The position numbers and the translations under genes are program-made. Positions 30,816 through 39,288 of a stretch of 64,000 nt of DNA are shown here, piece by piece. The stretch comes from Bog-756 sp052143895. GTDB lineage: Bacteria > Actinomycetota > Acidimicrobiia > Acidimicrobiales > RAAP-2. Positions within the stretch are counted from its first letter, which is position 1. The number at the start of each line of letters is the position of its first letter. The notes under the pieces were generated by a model that was given only the letters and a program-made list of their open reading frames with translations, was not told where the DNA came from and searched no databases. The stretch is taken from assembly GCA_052143895.1 (NCBI GenBank), contig JBKQRT010000296.1, positions 1 through 64,000 of the forward strand, in the 5' to 3' direction.

Positions 30816-31394
30816 TCAGAGCTCCGCTTCGTCCGGTACACGGCGCAGGTGCACGAATCCGAGGATGGTCAAGATCAGCATCACACCGGCGATCACGAAG
30901 CAGGTGATCGCGGCGTAGAGGGCGATCTGTCCCATCTGCCAGAAGGCGTAGGCCTCGAGCAGCAGCCCGCGCAGGGTCGTGCCCTGGAACACGGTCTGCA
31001 CCTTGGCCTCGGCTGCGGTGTACGCCGGGGACCCCTTGGGGAGGGCCATCGCCTTCTCGGAGAGCTGGGCGTAGCTCAGGCCGCCACCGATCTCTTGGAG
31101 GTGGTACGCGATGAAGTGGTCGGCGTACGCTTCGGCCTGCTGGCCGGTGACCAGCTGCTGGCCGGCGTACTGCTCGATGTAGGGGATCATCACCGGCTCG
31201 ATCTCGGTGCCCTGCTTCGCCTGGGCGAACGCCGCCCTAGCCGGGAAGGTGATCTGCTGCTGGGCCAGCTGATTGTGCACGTTCGAATTGGCGAAGCTGT
31301 AGGCCCACAGGCCCAGCGCGCCGGCGACGATGAGGAAGACCGTGAGGGCCGCCCCGACTGCGGTGAGAATGGCGTCGAAAGTCCTTCGTTTCAT
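30816..31394 (-). CDS. two-helix membrane protein, unknown function
   Basis: This 192-residue protein has two transmembrane segments: residues about 10-33 (LTAVGAALTVFLIVAGALGLWAY) and 155-182 (IALYAAITCFVIAGVMLILTIL). A loop of about 120 residues between them, rich in Gln, Ala and Tyr, is probably outside. The N-terminus MKRRTFD and the C-terminal LRRVPDEAEL should be cytoplasmic. Similar small proteins occur in actinobacteria without a known role. An ACGAGG ribosome binding site precedes the ATG. It is downstream of, and separate from, the phosphofructokinase gene. Confidence 0.75.
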   Translation of the reverse strand: MKRRTFDAILTAVGAALTVFLIVAGALGLWAYSFANSNVHNQLAQQQITFPARAAFAQAKQGTEIEPVMIPYIEQYAGQQLVTGQQAEAYADHFIAYHLQEIGGGLSYAQLSEKAMALPKGSPAYTAAEAKVQTVFQGTTLRGLLLEAYAFWQMGQIALYAAITCFVIAGVMLILTILGFVHLRRVPDEAEL

Positions 31395-31505
31395 GGAGAT
31401 TGCCTCGTTCCGTGGCCTCTGGATATTGCAGCCAGGCTACGGACACGGATGCGGCCGAAACTAGGGTCTTTGGTCCCGATCGTCGCCGCCGACGACGATC
31501 GGCGC

Positions 31506-32543
31506 CTACCCCAGGAACGGACCGGCGACCTCGCGGTAGAGCCGCAGGTCGACCGTCTTCGGCGTTCCCGTCGCGTCGGACAGCGGGATCCTGTCGATCC
31601 GACCCGCGTTGAGGGCGACCATCGTGCCGAACGCTCCGTCGTGGACGGCGGCGAGCGCCTCGGTTCCGAAGCGGGTGGCGAGGACCCGGTCGTAGGCGGT
31701 CGGCGTGCCGCCCCGCTGGATGTGCCCGAGGACGGTCGCCCGGCACTCGAACCCGGTGCGTCGCTCGATCTCCGAGGCAAGGACCGAGCCGATCCCACCG
31801 AGCCGCGCATGGCCGAACTGGTCGACGGGGGAGCCCGGGGACGCCGCCGCCGCAGCGTCGTCCACCGGGTGCGCCCCTTCGGCGACGACGACGGTCGAGA
31901 AGAACCGACCGCCGCCATGCCGCCGGATCAACCGCTCGCAGACGTCGTCGATCGAGAACGGCACCTCCGGGATGAGGATTTCCGCGGCACCCCCCGCCAT
32001 CCCCGCGTGCACAGCGATGTGACCGACGTTCCGCCCCATGACCTCGCAGACCATCACCCGGTGGTGGGACTCGGCCGTCGTCTGCAGTCGGTCGATGGCA
32101 TCGGTGGCGATCTGCACGGCGGTGTCGAACCCGAAGGTCACCTCGGTGCCGGACAGGTCGTTGTCGATCGTCTTCGGTACCCCCACCACCGGAAGGCCCA
32201 GCTGGTACAGCCGGTCCGCTGCCCCGAGGGTGTCGTCACCCCCGATCGCCACCACCGCGTCGATGCCGAGTTCGTCGATCGTGGCCAGTGCCCGGTCGGC
32301 ACCGTCGTCGGTGGCGAAGGGGTTGGTGCGGGAGGTGCCCAGGACGGTCCCACCGCGTGTGAGGATCCCCCGGCAGCGCTCGGGGTCGAGATCGACGGTC
32401 CGGCCCTCGATCACACCGTTCCATCCGTCGAGGAACCCCACTGCCGAGTCCTGGTGGAGCACGGCGCCGGCGACGACGACCGCCCGGATGACGGCGTTGA
32501 GCCCGGGGCAGTCGCCACCCCCGGTGAGTATCCCGATTCGCAT
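31506..32543 (-). CDS. pfp: 6-phosphofructokinase with PPi-type active-site residues
   Basis: This 345-residue group III phosphofructokinase makes fructose 1,6-bisphosphate. It opens with RIGILTGGGDCPGLNAVIRA. Two diagnostic positions point to pyrophosphate rather than ATP as phosphoryl donor: GGDDTLG, where ATP enzymes have Gly in place of the second Asp, and PKTIDND, where ATP enzymes have Gly in place of Lys. Other motifs present are FGFDTAVQIATDAID, EVMGRNVGHIAVHAG, EVPFSID and GHIQRGGTPTAYDR. I chose the ATG at 32543; an ATG at 32552 would add three residues. The gene is monocistronic. Confidence 0.87.
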   Translation of the reverse strand: MRIGILTGGGDCPGLNAVIRAVVVAGAVLHQDSAVGFLDGWNGVIEGRTVDLDPERCRGILTRGGTVLGTSRTNPFATDDGADRALATIDELGIDAVVAIGGDDTLGAADRLYQLGLPVVGVPKTIDNDLSGTEVTFGFDTAVQIATDAIDRLQTTAESHHRVMVCEVMGRNVGHIAVHAGMAGGAAEILIPEVPFSIDDVCERLIRRHGGGRFFSTVVVAEGAHPVDDAAAAASPGSPVDQFGHARLGGIGSVLASEIERRTGFECRATVLGHIQRGGTPTAYDRVLATRFGTEALAAVHDGAFGTMVALNAGRIDRIPLSDATGTPKTVDLRLYREVAGPFLG

Positions 32544-32790
32544 GCCGTCCATCAAAGCACGGCGCCGTGGGCTGTTCGGGTGTCCCCAACCGCGACCGAC
32601 CCCGGGCGGAAGCAGGGGTCGGCCACGGTCTCCCCTTTGGTCTTCGACGGGGGGCTGACGAAGACATCCAGGTCATGACCTACGGATAAGCGGTACCTCA
32701 CTCCGCCTTCCGCCCACGGTGCCCGAGAGGTGCGGGCGCCGCTGCGTCCATTCAACACCCGATGGCACCGATTGTCACCTCGAGCCACGC
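32544..32790. other. intergenic region, nothing recognised
   Basis: About 250 bases between the starts/stops of two minus-strand genes. I see no coding sequence, RNA gene or repeat here. It should contain the promoter of the phosphofructokinase gene, but no convincing -10/-35 pair stands out. Confidence 0.4.
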
Positions 32791-34089
32791 TCAGCGGTCG
32801 GCGGTCTCCACGTTAAGCAGGTGGGCGAAGCGCTCCCGGGCCTCCATCCGGCGGGTGGGCACGTGCTCGCTCGGGACGTCGGTGGGCCGGTACCCCTTGA
32901 GGGTCTGCCGGGCCACGGTGACTCGGTGGACCTCGTCGGGACCGTCGTAGATGCGCGCCGCCCGTGCATGGCGGTACATCGACTCGAGCGGGAGATCGGT
33001 CGAGAACCCAAGCGCCCCGTGCACCTGGATGGCCCGATCGATCACGTTGTACAGGACCCCGGCGCCGTAGTACTTGATCATGGCGATCTCTACCCGGGCC
33101 GCCGACGCACCCTCGTTGTCCATCTTCCACGCCGCGTACAAGGTCATGAGTCGGGCAGCGGTCATCTCCGCCAGCGAGTCGGCCACCCAGTTCTGGACCG
33201 TCTGCTTCTCCGCCAGCAGCGAGTGGTGCGTCGTGCGGGAGACGGCACGCTCGCACAGCATGTCGAACGCGCGCCTCGACTGGCCGAGCCACCGCATGCA
33301 GTGGTGGATGCGGCCCGGGCCCAGGCGCTTCTGGGCCAACACGAAGCCCTCGCCCTCGAGACCCACCAAGTGCTCGTAGGGGACGCGCACCTCGCGGTAG
33401 ACGATCTCGGCGTGGCCCCCGAACTTGCCGAAGTGCTCGACCGGGTCCTCCATGGTGGCGACGTCGCGCACGACGTCCACCCCGGGCGCGTCGGCGGGCA
33501 CGATGATCATCGAGCACCCCTGGTAAGGATGCACGTCCGGATTGGTCACCGCCATGACGATGAGGAAGTCGGCCACGGAGCCGTTGGTGGTGAACCACTT
33601 GTGCCCGTTGATGACCCATTCGTCGCCATCCCTGACCGCGGTGGTGGAGATCATCGTGGGATCGGCGCCCGCCCCCGGTTCGGTCATCGAGAACCCGCTG
33701 CGCATCCATCCGTCGAGCAGGGGCTGCAGCCACCGCTCCCGCTGCTCCTCCCGGCCCGACGCCTCGATACCAACCGCCAGGAGTTCGGCGTTGCCCGAGT
33801 CGGGGGCGTTGTTGCCGAAGACCACCGGTCCGTAGGGGGTCTGACCGAGGATCTCGTGCATCAGGCCGAGCCGCACCTGGCCGAACCCGCCGCCGCCCAG
33901 GTCGACCGGGAGGTGCGACGCCCACAGCCCGCGGTCCTTCACCTCCGCCTGCAGCGGGGCGATCACGTCGAGCAAAGCGTCATACCCCAGGTCGAGCGTC
34001 TCGAGGGGGAAGACCTCGTCCCGGACGAACCGGCGCATCCACGCCAGCTGCTCCTCGAACTCCGCCTCGGTGGAAAAGTCCCATGCCAC
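32791..34089 (-). CDS. acyl-CoA dehydrogenase family protein
   Basis: This 432-residue flavoprotein belongs to the acyl-CoA dehydrogenase family, which introduces an alpha-beta double bond into acyl-CoA and passes electrons to ETF. Landmarks: VDLGGGGFGQVRLGLMHEI, GFSMTEPGAGADPTMI, the FAD-binding WVINGHKWFTTNGSVADFLI near residue 155, and the C-terminal QVHGALGFSTDLPLESMYRH followed by RAARIYDGPDEVHRVTVAR. The C-terminal signature is that of the larger, FadE-like subfamily. Chain-length preference is unknown. It is divergent from bioB. Confidence 0.88.
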   Translation of the reverse strand: MAWDFSTEAEFEEQLAWMRRFVRDEVFPLETLDLGYDALLDVIAPLQAEVKDRGLWASHLPVDLGGGGFGQVRLGLMHEILGQTPYGPVVFGNNAPDSGNAELLAVGIEASGREEQRERWLQPLLDGWMRSGFSMTEPGAGADPTMISTTAVRDGDEWVINGHKWFTTNGSVADFLIVMAVTNPDVHPYQGCSMIIVPADAPGVDVVRDVATMEDPVEHFGKFGGHAEIVYREVRVPYEHLVGLEGEGFVLAQKRLGPGRIHHCMRWLGQSRRAFDMLCERAVSRTTHHSLLAEKQTVQNWVADSLAEMTAARLMTLYAAWKMDNEGASAARVEIAMIKYYGAGVLYNVIDRAIQVHGALGFSTDLPLESMYRHARAARIYDGPDEVHRVTVARQTLKGYRPTDVPSEHVPTRRMEARERFAHLLNVETADR

Positions 34090-34133
34090 GGCGATCTCCC
34101 GGTCTTCGTCTGTTGTCGGATGCCCCGGGCCAC

Positions 34134-34139
34134 TACCGT
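34134..34139 (+). promoter_or_regulatory. leaderless-type -10 hexamer (TACCGT)
   Basis: TACCGT ends six bases before the ATG of bioB at 34146, without a ribosome binding site. Confidence 0.5.
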
Positions 34140-34145
34140 AACGGC

Positions 34146-35252
34146 ATGCCCGGCGACGTCCCTGCCACCCCCATCCGTACCACCGTCACCCTCACCGCAC
34201 CCAACCAGGGCCGCGTCCCGGAGCGCTCCCCGCTCCCCGACATCGACCCGGCGACGGCACGTGCGCGTCTGGCGTCGGCGGAGACCGCCCTGCTCGACGA
34301 GCGTCGGTTGCTCACCACCCTCGAGCTCGAAGCCCTGGCCGAGCTGCCCGACGGGTGGGTGACCTCGCTCGCCGCGCTCGCCCACCAGGTCCGGCTGGCC
34401 TGGTGCGGGCCCGAGGTCGAGGTCGAGGGCATCCTGTCGGCCAAGACCGGCGGCTGCCCCGAGGACTGCCACTTCTGCTCGCAGTCGTCCCGGTTCGACA
34501 CCCCGGTCAAGGCCACCCCCTTCCTCGACACCGACGAGGTGCTGCGGGCCGCCGAGGAGACCAGGGCCGCCGGCGCCACGGAGTTCTGCATCGTGCTAGC
34601 CGTGCGCGGCCCCGACGAGCGGACGATGCGGCGGATCCTGGAGCTCGTGCCCCTGGTCCGGGAAGAAACCGGGCTCAACGTGGCGGTCAGCGCCGGTCTG
34701 CTCTCAGACGAGCAGGCGCGGCGGTTCGCCGCCGGCGGGGTCCATCGCTACAACCACAATCTCGAGACCTCCCGGTCGTTCTTCCCGAACGTGGTGACGT
34801 CCCACACCTGGGAGGAGCGCCACGACACATGCTGTCTGGTCCGCCGAAACGGCATGGAGCTGTGCTGCGGCGCCCTCCTCGGGATGGGTGAGACGACCGC
34901 GCAACGCATCGAGCTGGTCATGCAGCTGCAGGAGCTCGATCCGACCGAGGTGCCGCTCAACTTCCTCAACCCCCGACCGGGCACGCCCCTCGGGGACGAG
35001 CAGCCCGTCGCCGCCTGGGAGGCCATCCGCTGGATCGCGCTCTTCCGTCTCGGGCTCCCCGGTGTGATCCTCCGCTACGCCGGTGGCCGCGAGGTCACCC
35101 TCCGCGAGCTGCAATCGATGGGGATGACCTCGGGCATCAACGCGCTTATCGTCGGCAACTACCTCACCACCCTGGGACGTTCAGCCGACGAGGACCTCCA
35201 GATGCTTGCCGATCTGCGCATGCCGGTCGCCGCCCTCACGGGCGTGCTCTGA
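34146..35252 (+). CDS. bioB: biotin synthase (actinobacterial type)
   Basis: This 368-residue radical SAM enzyme inserts sulfur into dethiobiotin. The [4Fe-4S] motif is GGCPEDCHFCSQSSRF (CxxxCxxC) near residue 105. GATEFCIVLAVRGPDER, GVHRYNHNLETSRSFFPNVV, MELCCGALLGMGET and VPLNFLNPRPGTPLG match the mycobacterial-type enzyme. That type differs from the E. coli form around the auxiliary cluster and works with the small protein BsaP. A BsaP-like gene follows ten bases downstream, which strengthens this reading. Residues 1-40 form a Pro/Thr-rich lead with no clear role. bioADF is encoded 9 kb away. Confidence 0.92.
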   Translation: MPGDVPATPIRTTVTLTAPNQGRVPERSPLPDIDPATARARLASAETALLDERRLLTTLELEALAELPDGWVTSLAALAHQVRLAWCGPEVEVEGILSAKTGGCPEDCHFCSQSSRFDTPVKATPFLDTDEVLRAAEETRAAGATEFCIVLAVRGPDERTMRRILELVPLVREETGLNVAVSAGLLSDEQARRFAAGGVHRYNHNLETSRSFFPNVVTSHTWEERHDTCCLVRRNGMELCCGALLGMGETTAQRIELVMQLQELDPTEVPLNFLNPRPGTPLGDEQPVAAWEAIRWIALFRLGLPGVILRYAGGREVTLRELQSMGMTSGINALIVGNYLTTLGRSADEDLQMLADLRMPVAALTGVL

Positions 35253-35262
35253 GGGCCCGGCC

Positions 35263-35433
35263 GTGCCGAGCGGGTTCTGCACGGGCTGTGGCTCGCCCGC
35301 CTGTGCCGGCTGTCTGCGCGCCCTGGATCCACCGCGGTTCTGCCCGGACTGTGGTCGGCGGTTGACCGTCGTGGTGTCGCCGGGTGGCTACCGCGCCCGG
35401 TGCCGCGACCACGGAGCACTTCCCGCCGGGTAA
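35263..35433 (+). CDS. bsaP: BsaP-like biotin synthase auxiliary protein
   Basis: This 56-residue protein is almost entirely a cysteine-rich module: FCTGCGSPACAGC, then PPRFCPDCGRRLTVVV and RARCRDHG. The PPRFCxxCGRR core and the final ARCxxHG correspond to the small protein after bioB in mycobacteria (BsaP, Rv1590 type), which is needed for biotin synthase activity, probably through the auxiliary iron-sulfur cluster. The eight cysteines fit metal or cluster binding. The GTG at 35263 lies ten bases after the bioB stop. The assignment rests on sequence pattern plus position. Confidence 0.82.
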   Translation: MPSGFCTGCGSPACAGCLRALDPPRFCPDCGRRLTVVVSPGGYRARCRDHGALPAG

Positions 35434-35467
35434 CGAGGGGGTCGACCGGGGCCGCCGAACCCCCGGC

Positions 35468-35473
35468 TACGTT
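35468..35473 (+). promoter_or_regulatory. leaderless-type -10 hexamer (TACGTT)
   Basis: TACGTT ends six bases before the ATG at 35480, with no ribosome binding site. Confidence 0.5.
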
Positions 35474-35479
35474 GGCCGG

Positions 35480-36151
35480 ATGGCAGCACTGCTGGCCTCC
35501 GTCCTCCCGCTGGCGGTGGGTGCAGCCATCAGTCCCACCCTCCTAGCGTTACAGCTGCTGGTGCTCTCCGGATCGTCGAAGCCCGTGGCCCGGGCGTGGG
35601 CCGTCGCCATCGGTGCCGCGGCGGTACTGGCCGCCTTCTCGCTGCTGGGCCTGACCGTGCTCGACCACCTGCACTCGGGCCACCGTCACCACTCACTGCA
35701 GGGAGCGGTGATCCTGTTCGCCGGCGCCGGGCTGATGGGCCTGCTCGCCGTGCGCTCGATGCTCAGACGCCCGACGGCCGCCGAACAGCAGAAGACGCAC
35801 ACGGCCGGGCGGCTCGACACGGCGCCGACCTACTGGTTCGCCGGCGTCGGAGCCGTCGGCATGGTGGTCAACTTCTCCACGCTCGTCCTCTTCCTGCCCG
35901 CCCTCCACGAGATCACCCGGTCGGCGGCGGACCTCGTGGCCCGGAGCGTGGCCTTCGCTCTGCTGTTCGTCATCACCTTGCTGCCGGTGCTCGCCCCGGT
36001 GGGGGCGGTCACGGTGCTGGGCCCCCGTGCGGATCCGGCACTGGCCGCCACCCACGCCTTCGTCGACCGGAACTCCCGGCGGATCGGCATCGTCATCGAG
36101 GTGGTCTTCACCGTCTATCTGGTGTGGCGGGGGCTCGGCGAGCTCCCCTGA
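35480..36151 (+). CDS. GAP-family (Sap-like) membrane protein
   Basis: This 223-residue protein has about six transmembrane helices, starting LLASVLPLAVGAAISPTLLA and ending IGIVIEVVFTVYLVWRGLGE. The ISPTLLALQLLVLSG opening and the GAVGMVVNFSTLVLFLPALH helix match the GAP family of mycobacteria, named for a role in moving peptidoglycolipid or sulfolipid to the cell surface. A His-rich loop (HSGHRHHS) follows helix two. A link to lipid export is family knowledge only. It follows bsaP but has its own -10 box. Confidence 0.72.
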   Translation: MAALLASVLPLAVGAAISPTLLALQLLVLSGSSKPVARAWAVAIGAAAVLAAFSLLGLTVLDHLHSGHRHHSLQGAVILFAGAGLMGLLAVRSMLRRPTAAEQQKTHTAGRLDTAPTYWFAGVGAVGMVVNFSTLVLFLPALHEITRSAADLVARSVAFALLFVITLLPVLAPVGAVTVLGPRADPALAATHAFVDRNSRRIGIVIEVVFTVYLVWRGLGELP

Positions 36152-36164
36152 CCTCGGGCGCCGG

Positions 36165-36446
36165 TCAGCCGGCAGGCACCTTCCACCCGCGTCCCTCGGC
36201 GATCTCCTTGCAGGTGGGGCACAGCGGATAACGCTTGGGATTGCGCCCCGGGACCCAGATCTTCCCGCACAGCGCCTTGACCGCGGTCCCGTTGACCATG
36301 CCCTCGACCACCGACGGCCCGGCCGAGATGAAGTCGCCCTTCTCCGGCTTGAAGCCCTCGAGCACGATGTGCGACATGCGCTCGTGGTCACCGTCGAGCT
36401 CGGGGTCGACCCGGGTCGGCGCCAGCGTGATTCCTTCGTCGGTCAT
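36165..36446 (-). CDS. DUF3039 zinc-ribbon-like protein
   Basis: This 93-residue protein matches the small actinobacterial DUF3039 family. The conserved core is HIVLEGFKPEKGDFISAGP, VVEGMVNGTAVKALCGKIWV and PGRNPKRYPLCPTCKEIAEG. The three cysteines (LCGK, LCPTCKE) form a likely zinc site with an upstream His. The family has no known function. Start is the ATG at 36446. It is convergent with the GAP-family gene and close to divergent maf. Confidence 0.82.
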   Translation of the reverse strand: MTDEGITLAPTRVDPELDGDHERMSHIVLEGFKPEKGDFISAGPSVVEGMVNGTAVKALCGKIWVPGRNPKRYPLCPTCKEIAEGRGWKVPAG

Positions 36447-36508
36447 GCCACCAGGATCGCGCACCGACCCGGGCCGCGCCCGGCGCCCGACGGTCGAAGG
36501 TCACGCCC

Positions 36509-36514
36509 TACGCT
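36509..36514 (+). promoter_or_regulatory. leaderless-type -10 hexamer (TACGCT)
   Basis: TACGCT ends six bases before the ATG of maf at 36521, without a ribosome binding site. Confidence 0.5.
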
Positions 36515-36520
36515 CTGGGC

Positions 36521-37126
36521 ATGCCCGAACGCACCCTCGTGCTCGCCTCTGGCTCGCCGGCCCGGCTGCGACTGCTCCGCGACGCCGGGCTCGACCCCAA
36601 GGTCGTGGTGAGCGGGATGGACGAGGAGGACGTCGAGGCCGGGGACACGGTGGCGGTGGTGACGGTGCTGGCCGAGCGCAAGGCGGCGGCGGTCGTCGAC
36701 CCCACCGGCCGGTCCGTGGTGGTGGGGTGCGATTCGATGCTCGAATTCGACGGGCGGGGCCACGGGAAGCCCGCATCCGAGGAGGAGGCACGGCAGTGGC
36801 TCCGCGCCATGCGGGGCCGATCGGGGATCCTGTTCACCGGCCACTGCGTGATCGACGAGGCGACGGGGCGCCGGGTGTCCGGCGTGGCCGGCACCACGGT
36901 GCGGTTCGGCATGACCACCGATACCGAGCTCGAGGCCTACCTGGCCACCGGGGAGGCGCTGGCCGTCGCCGGCGGATTCACCCTCGACGGCCGCTCGGCG
37001 CCGTTCATCGACGGGGTGGACGGGGACCCGGGCAACGTGATCGGTCTGTCGCTCCCCTTGTTGCGCTCGCTCCTCGCCGACCTGGGTATCTCCATCACTG
37101 AACTGTGGACGGGGACCGCGACGTGA
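36521..37126 (+). CDS. maf: Maf-type nucleoside triphosphate pyrophosphatase
   Basis: This 201-residue Maf protein hydrolyses nucleoside triphosphates, often dTTP, UTP or modified forms, to the monophosphate. Family motifs: LVLASGSPARLRLLRDAGL at the N-terminus, AERKAAAV, VVGCDSMLEFDG with the catalytic Asp, the S/T-R-A-like LRAMRGRSG, and GGFTLDGRSAPFIDGVDGDP near the end. The last motif is the usual 'A-G-(x)-I-x-G-x-x-N-V-x-G-L-P' end, written here as GNVIGLSLP. The stop overlaps the start of the dus gene. Confidence 0.87.
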   Translation: MPERTLVLASGSPARLRLLRDAGLDPKVVVSGMDEEDVEAGDTVAVVTVLAERKAAAVVDPTGRSVVVGCDSMLEFDGRGHGKPASEEEARQWLRAMRGRSGILFTGHCVIDEATGRRVSGVAGTTVRFGMTTDTELEAYLATGEALAVAGGFTLDGRSAPFIDGVDGDPGNVIGLSLPLLRSLLADLGISITELWTGTAT

Positions 37127-38268
37127 CGGCGTCCACCGCGGCGCCGCCCGTGCCGGCCCTCAGCCTGGGAGCGATGGTGGTCGATCCGCCGGTGGTGCTC
37201 GCCCCCATGGCCGGCGTGACCAACCTCGCCTTCCGACGGTTGTGCCGGACGTTCGGTGCCGGGCTCTACGTGAGCGAGATGATCACCGCCCGGGCCCTGG
37301 TCGAGGGCAACGCCAAGACCCTGGCCATGGCCTCGTTCGCCGAGGACGAGCCGGTGCGGAGCGTGCAGCTGTGCGGCGTGGACCCCAGGGTGATGGGGGC
37401 GGCGGTGCGTCGCCTGGTCGACGAGGTGGGCGTCGACCACATCGACCTCAACTTCGGCTGCCCGGCGGCCAAGGTCACCCGGCAGGGCGGCGGAGCCGCC
37501 CTGCCGGTACACCGCACCTTGTTCCGAGCCATCGTGGCCGCCGCCGTGACGTCCGCCGGCCGGGTGCCGGTCACCGTCAAGATGCGGCTGGGCATCGACG
37601 ACGCCCACGTCACCTACCTCGACGCCGGACGCATCGCCGAGGACGAGGGAGTCGCGGCGCTGACCCTGCACGCCCGCACGGCCGAGCAGCTCTACTCGGG
37701 ATCGGCCGACTGGCCGGCGATCGCCGCCCTCAAGGCGGCGGTGTCCTCGATCCCGGTCCTCGGGAACGGGGACCTCTGGGCAGCGTCCGACGCCCTGGCC
37801 ATGGTGGCCTCGACCGGCTGCGACGGCGTGGTGGTCGGACGGGGGTGCCTCGGCCGGCCCTGGCTGTTCCGCGACCTGGCCGACGCCTTCGCCGGCCGCC
37901 CCCGGCGGGAACCGCCGTGCCTGGGCGAGATCGTCGACATGATGCGCACCCACGTCCGGCTCCTGTGCGTGACCTTCGGGGACGACCTCGGGGTGCGCCA
38001 GTTCCGCAAGCATGCCGGGTGGTACCTCGCCGGACTGCCCGTGGGCCCGCAGGTCCGGCGGTCCCTGGGGCAGGCGGCCACGCTCGTCGAGGTGGACGAG
38101 CTGCTCGGCGGGCTCGACCGGCAGCTCACCTTCCCCCCGGAGGCGGTGCGCGTGGCACGGGGACACACCAACGGCCCCCGACCCGTCCATCTCCCGTCGG
38201 GATGGCTCGACCGGGTGGACGACCCGAGGCCCCCCGAGGGCGGCGACCTGCTCGTCTCCGGAGGCTGA
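37123..38268 (+). CDS. dus: tRNA-dihydrouridine synthase
   Basis: This 381-residue FMN enzyme reduces uridines in the tRNA D-loop. It shows VVLAPMAGVTNLAFRRLCR at the start, SEMITARALVEGN, the FMN-barrel VDHIDLNFGCPAAKVTRQGG with the catalytic cysteine, and VTVKMRLGIDDAHVTYLD. ALTLHARTAEQLYSGSADW, VLGNGDLW and GCDGVVVGRGCLGRPWLF follow. A helical domain (FRKHAGWYLAGLPVGPQVRR) closes the protein. The GTG at 37123 overlaps the maf stop; a GTG at 37105 is an alternative. Which uridines it modifies is not decided. Confidence 0.9.
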   Translation: MTASTAAPPVPALSLGAMVVDPPVVLAPMAGVTNLAFRRLCRTFGAGLYVSEMITARALVEGNAKTLAMASFAEDEPVRSVQLCGVDPRVMGAAVRRLVDEVGVDHIDLNFGCPAAKVTRQGGGAALPVHRTLFRAIVAAAVTSAGRVPVTVKMRLGIDDAHVTYLDAGRIAEDEGVAALTLHARTAEQLYSGSADWPAIAALKAAVSSIPVLGNGDLWAASDALAMVASTGCDGVVVGRGCLGRPWLFRDLADAFAGRPRREPPCLGEIVDMMRTHVRLLCVTFGDDLGVRQFRKHAGWYLAGLPVGPQVRRSLGQAATLVEVDELLGGLDRQLTFPPEAVRVARGHTNGPRPVHLPSGWLDRVDDPRPPEGGDLLVSGG

Positions 38269-38299
38269 CCGGCCCGGCGCACCGTCGCCCCGGACGGGC

Positions 38300-39180
38300 G
38301 GCCTGCGGGGCCGGCGCGCCGCGGTGGTGGGTGCCAACGTGGCCTGCTATCTGGTCCACGCACTGGCCGGCGGACCCGGGTTTGCCGAGCGCGACCGCGG
38401 GCTGGCCCGGTCGTTCGCCGAGGCGGCTGCCCGGGCGGGAACCGGCCGGATCGTCGAGCTCCGGGCCGCCGTGGTCCTCGGTGCGGGGGGACATCTCCTT
38501 CGAGATGCTGCGCGACCTCACCGAGCGCCGGCCGCTCATGGTGTGCCAACGGTGGGTCAACACCCGGGTCCAGCCCATCGCCCCGCGCGACCTGCCCGAC
38601 TCCTCGGCGAGGCATTGGGTGTCGAGGCCGGCGTCTACGAGATCAGCTGCCTGGACGTGACCACCTACCGCGAGATGATGGACGCCTCCGCCCGGGTCCG
38701 GGGGCTGCGGCGTCCGACCATCGTGAAGGTCACCGTCCTCAGCCCGTCCCTCTCCACCACTGGGTCGACCTGGTCACCCCGGTGGACGCCACGGTCAGCC
38801 ACTCCCTCATCGAAAGCCTGGCGAGCGAGGTCACCGTGCGGGCGGCCGAACGGACCGGACGTCTTCACCGTGCGCCCGATCCCGTGGAGGCGGCCATCGG
38901 CGCCGCCCTCGCCGACCACAGGCGTTGCTCTTCAGCTCGCGGGACTCGTTCAGCGGCGAGGCATGGCTCGGGGTGCGGGTGGCCGGCACCCACCCGACCC
39001 GCATCGAGCAGGAGGGCTCGCTCCGCACGAAGGGCCTGGTGGGCATGGCCTCCTGGTGGCTGCTGTGGCCCGTCCATCTGCTGGCCTTCCGGTCCATGGT
39101 CCGTCACCGGGTGGTACCCGCCGCTTCGCCCGCCGCTTCGCCCGGCGCTTGGCCGGGACGGCGCGCCGTGAACAGTGAGT
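38300..39180 (+). pseudogene. heavily decayed SDR-type NAD(P)-binding / DUF2867 gene
   Basis: Pieces of one protein lie in order across shifting frames: VACYLVHALAGGPGFAERDR, then ELRAAVVLGAG in the same frame. Next, in a second frame, come ISFEMLRDLTERRPLMV and RWVNTRVQPIAPRDLP. The first frame returns with YEISCLDVTTYREMMDASAR. A third frame gives DLVTPVDATVSHSLIESLAS, and a later one gives GEAWLGVRVAGTHPTRIEQE and LVGMASWWLLWPVHLL. This is the order of actinobacterial NAD(P)H-binding proteins with a C-terminal DUF2867. The Rossmann glycine loop is missing and an internal stretch is deleted before ELRAAVV. It is not a simple read error. Confidence 0.75.
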
Positions 39181-39288
39181 GGCGGCGTCCGCCGGTACCC
39201 GGTGCTGTGGGACAATGGAGCCGCTGACCACCGCAGTCCCGCTCGCTCGCGGTCCGATCATCCCGGGCCCGGCCCGGTCAGCCCCCTC

